Part shown: positions 9,709 through 13,040 of the stretch, piece after piece
How the letters are laid out: every line of letters begins with the position of its first letter
Numbering within the stretch: position 1 is the first letter of the stretch
Assembly (NCBI GenBank): GCA_910592005.1
Contig: CAJVPP010002955.1
Location: 1-13,040 of the forward strand
Length of the DNA stretch: 13,040 bases
Direction: 5' to 3'
Source: Funneliformis mosseae
Taxonomy: Eukaryota; Glomeromycota; Glomeromycetes; Glomerales; Glomeraceae
Translations under genes and position numbers: made by a program
Notes under the pieces: generated by a model
Database searches by the model: none
What the model was told of the DNA's origin: nothing
The model's input: the letters and a program-made list of their open reading frames with translations, nothing else

Positions 9709-10024
9709 GCAAATCAAGTCGAAAAAATAATGCGAATATATATGCGGATCTTACGTTGTACAACCTCTATTTTCAGTTGCCGATATAGTACTGCGCATTT
9801 TTTATCATAAGAACTCGATTTATATAACGAAAACTGTCCTATACACGTCTCATTCCCAATTCACTAATGCTTTCTTTAATGAAGTAAAACGCTGTCAAAG
9901 CAACTAATACATAATAAAATTTGTAAAAAATCACTGTTTCATGATGTGAATACAAGTAAGAATCTAATTAATCATTTTGTATGTGAATAAAATATTCATC
10001 GGGTTCTCATTAAATCAAAATATA
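9709..10024. other. CpG-containing intergenic DNA downstream of the Rpn-type gene
   Basis: No gene is seen. In 9705-10020 I count 11 CpG dinucleotides in 316 bases, against 2 in the 540 bases at 1861-2400. With the Rpn gene and its upstream DNA this forms the only stretch that does not show heavy loss of C and G. It contains the presumed 3' untranslated region of the Rpn gene; no canonical AATAAA is evident directly after the stop. Confidence 0.5.
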
Positions 10025-10951
10025 TTATTGATTTTTTAACTCCTCAACTTTTGAAGCTGATAAACCTGTAACATCTGAAATATCTTGGGGAGAATAACCT
10101 TTTTTTGAAAGCTTACATGCAATTTCTTCTTTCGTTTCCTCCCTCCCTTCCTCCTTCCCTTCGTTTTTAGCAGTTCTAATTGCATCTTCATCATCTAAAA
10201 TTGCCATCATGGTCTTTTCATAGCTTGTAATTTCCGCCGAGCTCCAACGATGTCTTTCAAGAACTCTATAAGCTTCTTGAATCTCAATAGGCGCTTCTTT
10301 TGGAGGTTCATTTTCATCAGAGGCTTCCTTTAATAAATGTATCCAATAGTCCTCAGGAGTTTCGAGTTGTTCACTGCATTTACTGAATTTTGGAAGTTCA
10401 ACAAATACATACGAAAGATTTGGTAAAAAACATATATTTGATTTCTCTTCACGATTGCGATGATAACTAATACATTGAATCTTTTTAGGAAAAATATTAT
10501 GATTTGCGATAGCAAGTAGAATTACTGGCTTAAGTTCTAAATAATCTGCACCTTCAAAGAGTTGGTCAGAATAAGTACGTGAGGCATAATATTCTAATCT
10601 TTGGATGAATGAGCTGAGTCTTTTGTTTTGCATTTCAACAATGTATTTACGTCCTTTTTTGTCCTGGCAAGAAACATCCAAAATAGATTTTTTAGAATCT
10701 TCGTATTGAGGAGATAGCTCCTGAGGTAATAATTCAACTTCTTCAATCATATTATCACCCTCTCGTCTTAATATCGAATTTAAAAAACTTAATAAAAGTG
10801 GCTTGTTTTGTTCCACACCAAAAATCTTTTTGAAGGCTACGTCATTTTTAGGATCAAAAAAACGTCTAACAGGTCTAATAGTTGCTAAATTTCTTAAATG
10901 ATTAAGTCCCATTCTACAAGTTCTTTGTTTGTATACCGCCATTTTGAACAT
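10025..10951 (-). CDS. Rpn-family recombination-promoting nuclease / putative transposase (PD-(D/E)XK), bacterial type
   Basis: An intact 308-codon frame from ATG at 10951 to TAA at 10025-10027. The family mark FFDPKNDVAFKKIFG lies at residues 31-45. The nuclease core follows: Asp92 (SILDVSCQD), then Glu106 and Gln108 (YIVEMQ), the D...ExQ pattern of PD-(D/E)XK enzymes (PDDEXK_2/Rpn). The C-terminus has a Glu/Lys/Gly/Arg run (264-276) and a helix-turn-helix-like segment (YSPQDISDVTGLSASKVEEL). Rpn proteins cut DNA and promote recombination in bacteria; many Rickettsiales carry similar genes. The frame is open back to a GTG at 11026, but in a eukaryote ATG at 10951 or, with better context (AAAATGG), 10942 is the likely start. 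The first ~30 residues are basic and lack Asp/Glu, like a mitochondrial presequence and unlike bacterial homologs. Horizontal origin is inferred. It is the only large intact gene here. Confidence 0.85.
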   Translation of the reverse strand: MFKMAVYKQRTCRMGLNHLRNLATIRPVRRFFDPKNDVAFKKIFGVEQNKPLLLSFLNSILRREGDNMIEEVELLPQELSPQYEDSKKSILDVSCQDKKGRKYIVEMQNKRLSSFIQRLEYYASRTYSDQLFEGADYLELKPVILLAIANHNIFPKKIQCISYHRNREEKSNICFLPNLSYVFVELPKFSKCSEQLETPEDYWIHLLKEASDENEPPKEAPIEIQEAYRVLERHRWSSAEITSYEKTMMAILDDEDAIRTAKNEGKEEGREETKEEIACKLSKKGYSPQDISDVTGLSASKVEELKNQ

Positions 10952-11016
10952 TTTGATTGAAGGAGGAAAGAAATCGTATTGCGCTAAAAATAGACGCACC
11001 ACGGTCACTTTTGTTC

Positions 11017-11022
11017 TCACAT
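11017..11022 (-). promoter_or_regulatory. Minimal start-stop upstream ORF (ATG TGA)
   Basis: On the minus strand ATG is followed at once by TGA, 66 bases before the ATG at 10951. If transcription starts further upstream, this start-stop element could hold scanning ribosomes and lower translation of the Rpn gene. The transcription start is unknown. Confidence 0.3.
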
Positions 11023-11023
11023 T

Positions 11024-11055
11024 CACGTGTCTGGAAAATTATTAATGATCACGTG
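11024..11055 (-). promoter_or_regulatory. Pair of CACGTG palindromes upstream of the Rpn gene
   Basis: CACGTG occurs at 11024-11029 and again at 11050-11055, 26 bases apart, about 75-105 bases upstream of the ATG at 10951. In fungi this palindrome is bound by basic helix-loop-helix proteins of the Cbf1/Pho4 type. GTCACG next to the second copy adds a partial repeat. Function is inferred from the motif only. Confidence 0.4.
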
Positions 11056-11148
11056 TCGTGACCGTTTTACTAAATACAAGCGCGAGTACATGATAAAGCT
11101 TCTATGCTACGATCGCGAATTTGAATTTATTGCTTGAAGTGAAGCAAG
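11056..11148. other. Upstream DNA of the Rpn gene, no gene seen
   Basis: A short CpG-retaining stretch (GATCGCGAAT near 11111, GCGCGAG near 11081) with a small inverted repeat TTGCTT/AAGCAA at 11130-11147 just before the Tc1-like insertion. It probably carries promoter elements of the Rpn gene. Confidence 0.35.
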
Positions 11149-11150
11149 TA

Positions 11151-11262
11151 CAGTAGCGGTCATAAGTATCCGACCGCTAATATTTTCTAAAATCAAGTAA
11201 TAACATCCATTAAAAATTTCCAAAATTTAAGTTCAATACTAATGTTGATCACATGTATAATT
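11151..11262 (+). repeat. Left 112-bp terminal inverted repeat
   Basis: Differs from the right repeat at 19 of 112 positions, 10 transitions and 9 transversions. The inner part contains GTTGATCACATGTA, where the right copy has the CACGTG palindrome intact. Confidence 0.85.
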
Positions 11263-11919
11263 TAGAAGTTAGATGATCCGTAGATTTTATATTTCAAAAA
11301 AAATGACATTTTTTTATGTAAATAATTTCATTTTTTATTATTTAACGCCTAAACTCCTTAAATATATAGAATTTTTTTTTAATATATTAATTTTTTAGGA
11401 GTTATTACACATTTTTTATAGAATTTTAGATAGATTACACAATTAGTTAGAGAACTTCAATAATACTGTATTCTTCCTTTTAATTTTTGAATAATGTTTG
11501 TATTTATTAACTTTTTGCCAAATTTACTATAAGTTATCTTTTCTAAAATATTCACAGATATAAGCCAAAAAGTCACTTTTATAAAAATTATATGTAAAAT
11601 TAACATTAGATTTTTGCTGAAAGAAAATTGATTTATCAAATCGCAAATCTAAAAAATCACTATAATATGGACATTTTAGCAAATGTTTTAACTTTTGTTT
11701 ATTATTAAAATCTTTATTTAATGATATTTTTAAATATAATAAACATTATAATTTTATTACAATAGATATAAAGTAGCTATATTTTGAAATTCTATTTCAG
11801 TCATTATTGAAATTTATATAAAAAAATCTATTTTGTTTAATTTATTAAAAAATATCAGTAATTTATATGCAAAATTCATTGATCATCTAATTTTTGATTT
11901 ATATGTTACACAAGCTTAT
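11263..11919. other. AT-rich interior of the Tc1-like element
   Basis: About 660 bases with many T and A runs. TTAGATGATC appears just inside the left repeat (11268-11277) and in inverse orientation at 11880-11889, so the inverted homology extends further with a gap on the right side. No supported gene. Confidence 0.5.
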
Positions 11920-12031
11920 AATTTTACACGTGATCAACATTGGTATTGTTCTTGAATTTTGGAAAATTTTAATGGGTGTTATTAATTAACTTTAAGAATT
12001 ACGAGGGGTCAGATACTTATGACCGCTTCTG
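11920..12031 (-). repeat. Right 112-bp terminal inverted repeat
   Basis: Inverse partner of 11151-11262. It carries GATCACGTGTA, which resembles the GATCACGTGTC upstream of the Rpn gene at 11047-11057. Confidence 0.85.
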
Positions 12032-12033
12032 TA

Positions 12034-12229
12034 GTTTCTTTGATGATCATTTGCCAGGTTGTCACAGTGCCATGATATTAAGATTTCAGGGTTATCACAG
12101 CATCAGTTTATTAAAGTATCAGTATAACAAATGATCAAATATCAGAGTGGCTTAATTAAAATTCTTTTATATATATTAAATCAGAAATCCTAAAACAGCT
12201 TAATATCCCATACTCACCTTTAACATATT
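12034..12229. other. Decayed flank, probably retrotransposon remnant
   Basis: Minus-strand text is weakly protein-like (a Cys/Trp-rich stretch near 12060-12170 with TGA codons), but no domain is recognisable. It sits directly downstream of the reverse transcriptase remnant on the same strand and may be its ruined continuation. Confidence 0.3.
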
Positions 12230-12838
12230 TCTTTAAAAATCATTCTCTTCACAATTCTCCTTTTATACCTTCACAGAATGTTAAGTTTGATATGCAAAAA
12301 CTACATTTCTTTAACTTAATTTTTAAGTTAGCTTCTCTTAACTCTTGAAAACCTTGTTTAATATAATCAATATATTATTCAAAGGATTTTGAAGAAATTA
12401 TGATATCATTTAAATATACTAAGACAAATTTAGCTGCATAAGGTTGTAGAATATAATTCATGAGTTTCTGAAAATTTCTGGAGCATTACATAATTCAAAA
12501 GGCATTACATTAAATTCATATAAACCAAAATTGGTTATGAAAGCAGTCTTTTTCTTGTCTATTTCAACTTGCTAATAATCACTAGCTAAATCCAATGTAG
12601 TAAACCAATTTGCTGTTCTAAATGAACTAATATATCATCAATCCTAGGTAAGGAATAAGAATCTTTCTTTGTTACTGCATTCAATTTTCTATAATCAATA
12701 CAAATTCTTTATCTTCAGTTTTCTTAGTTACAATTATGACTGATAAAACCTATAGACTCTTTAATTTTTTAACAATATCTTTCTTTTCTATGTCTTTAAT
12801 TTCTTAATGCAAAAATTGTTGATTATTTAGGTTATATC
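12230..12838 (-). pseudogene. Decayed Ty3/gypsy-type reverse transcriptase (pol fragment)
   Basis: The minus strand shows reverse transcriptase blocks in order: QQFLHQEIKDIEKKDI-like text (12820-12780), VIIVTKK, then after a frame change [24 protein letters not shown], then after another change [24 protein letters not shown], GLYEFNVMPFELCNAP, and after a third YILQPYAAKFVLVYLNDIII and KIKLKKCSFC. Against the usual Ty3/gypsy pattern LASGYWQ has become LASDY-stop-Q, MPFGL has become MPFEL, and the catalytic YLDD (12405-12416) has become YLND. All four changes are G->A on the coding strand. The upstream part of pol is cut by a Tc1-like element at 12841; no LTR, RNase H or integrase is seen in the window. 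Inactive. Confidence 0.8.
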
Positions 12839-12840
12839 TA

Positions 12841-13040
12841 CAGAGGGTGGATAAAAGTTTCCGGACACCTTTATAAATGCGATTTAACAAATTTTCATCA
12901 TATAATTGTGATACTATACTGTGGTTATACGACCGTCTATTGTTTATTTAAATAATCAAAATAAAAAAATTTGTGTTGTTTTTGTTGTTTTGACTTAATT
13001 CACTTAATCTCTACCAAATCGAAAAATAATGGGACAAAAT
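12841..13040 (+). mobile_element. Left end of a second Tc1-like element, running off the window
   Basis: After TA at 12839-12840 the sequence starts CAGAGGGTGGATAAAAGTTT followed by CCGGACACC, a classic Tc1-type terminus (compare CAGTG...AAAAGT...GGACAC). It lies inside the reverse transcriptase remnant, so it is a younger nested insertion. The right end is outside the window. It is a different family from the element at 11151. Confidence 0.65.
13029..13040 (+). CDS. Possible start of a Tc1-like transposase (partial, 4 codons)
   Basis: ATG GGA CAA AAT at the window edge, 188 bases inside the element's left end and in a good context (A at -3, G at +4), is where a Tc1 transposase could begin. 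Four codons cannot identify a protein. The call rests on position alone. Confidence 0.25.

Larger units (their letters stand above)
11151..12031. mobile_element. Tc1-like non-autonomous element with 112-bp terminal inverted repeats
   Basis: TA at 11149-11150 and 12032-12033 flanks an 881-bp element. Its ends, 11151-11262 and 11920-12031, align without gaps over 112 bases at 93 identical positions, beginning CAGTAGCGGTCATAAGTATC and CAGAAGCGGTCATAAGTATC. Such CAGT...AAGTAT termini and TA duplications are typical of Tc1/mariner elements. The inside is extremely AT-rich and its longest frame (minus strand, 11457-11639, 60 codons with a non-ATG start) shows no clear transposase motif. It is likely a deletion derivative or a MITE mobilised in trans. 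It separates the preserved Rpn region from the decayed retrotransposon. Confidence 0.85.

Noticed and set aside
10330..10515. 61-codon minus-strand frame inside the Rpn gene.
   Set aside because: Out-of-frame shadow of the intact Rpn gene, with low-complexity text.
10025..11026. GTG at 11026 as the start of the Rpn protein (333 codons).
   Set aside because: GTG starts are bacterial. The region is eukaryotic, and ATGs in good context lie at 10951 and 10942. The extra 25 residues show no family match.
11457..11639. 60-codon minus-strand frame inside the Tc1-like element as a transposase.
   Set aside because: No DDE motif, non-ATG start and composition expected of AT-rich DNA.
1..13040. CRISPR array, phage or bacterial defence island.
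   Set aside because: No regularly spaced repeats, no cas-like genes and no operon structure. The only bacterial-type gene is the single Rpn gene.

Overview
The window looks like AT-rich, transposon-laden nuclear DNA of a fungus, most plausibly an arbuscular mycorrhizal fungus (Glomeromycotina, Rhizophagus-like). This is an inference from the very low GC, the mix of Tc1/mariner-like, Ty3/gypsy-like and DDE elements, an A-rich ATG context and TATA-like box at the one clear gene start, and the general look of the decayed protein families. No database was searched. Nothing supports a bacterial contig: there are no operons or ribosome binding sites, and almost every coding trace is broken.

Layout. 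Positions 1-140 hold the end of a TA-flanked DNA transposon. Positions 147-190 hold overlapping inverted repeats. From 195 to 6829 almost everything is decayed coding sequence on the minus strand: a small broken gene (195-521), one large unrecognised broken gene or gene pair (952-3480), and a second large broken gene or gene pair (3597-6829) with a damaged RING finger near its N-terminal part and a complete 172-bp MITE in its C-terminal part. Upstream of its start codon is a TATA-like box. At 7120-9704 lies a complete 2.6-kb DNA transposon with ~46-bp terminal inverted repeats, a 4-bp AAAT target duplication and a wrecked DDE-type transposase. At 9709-11148 is a well-preserved, CpG-containing island with the only intact gene: an Rpn-family (PD-(D/E)XK) nuclease/putative transposase of bacterial type, minus strand. 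At 11151-12031 is a Tc1-like non-autonomous element with 112-bp inverted repeats. At 12230-12838 is a decayed Ty3/gypsy reverse transcriptase, interrupted at 12841 by the left end of another Tc1-like element that runs off the window.

Two themes stand out. First, the decay is strongly biased to C:G->T:A. Where family consensus gives the ancestral residue (RING Cys->Tyr, transposase Cys->Tyr and Gly->Arg, reverse transcriptase Gly->Asp, Trp->stop, Gly->Glu, Asp->Asn) the change is G->A on the coding strand, and long stretches stay protein-like in one frame although full of stop codons. Second, the bacterial-type Rpn gene is the exception: complete, with family motifs and catalytic residues, but carrying a eukaryote-style start and a basic N-terminal extension. 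It looks like a horizontally acquired gene kept intact in a field of ruined sequence.
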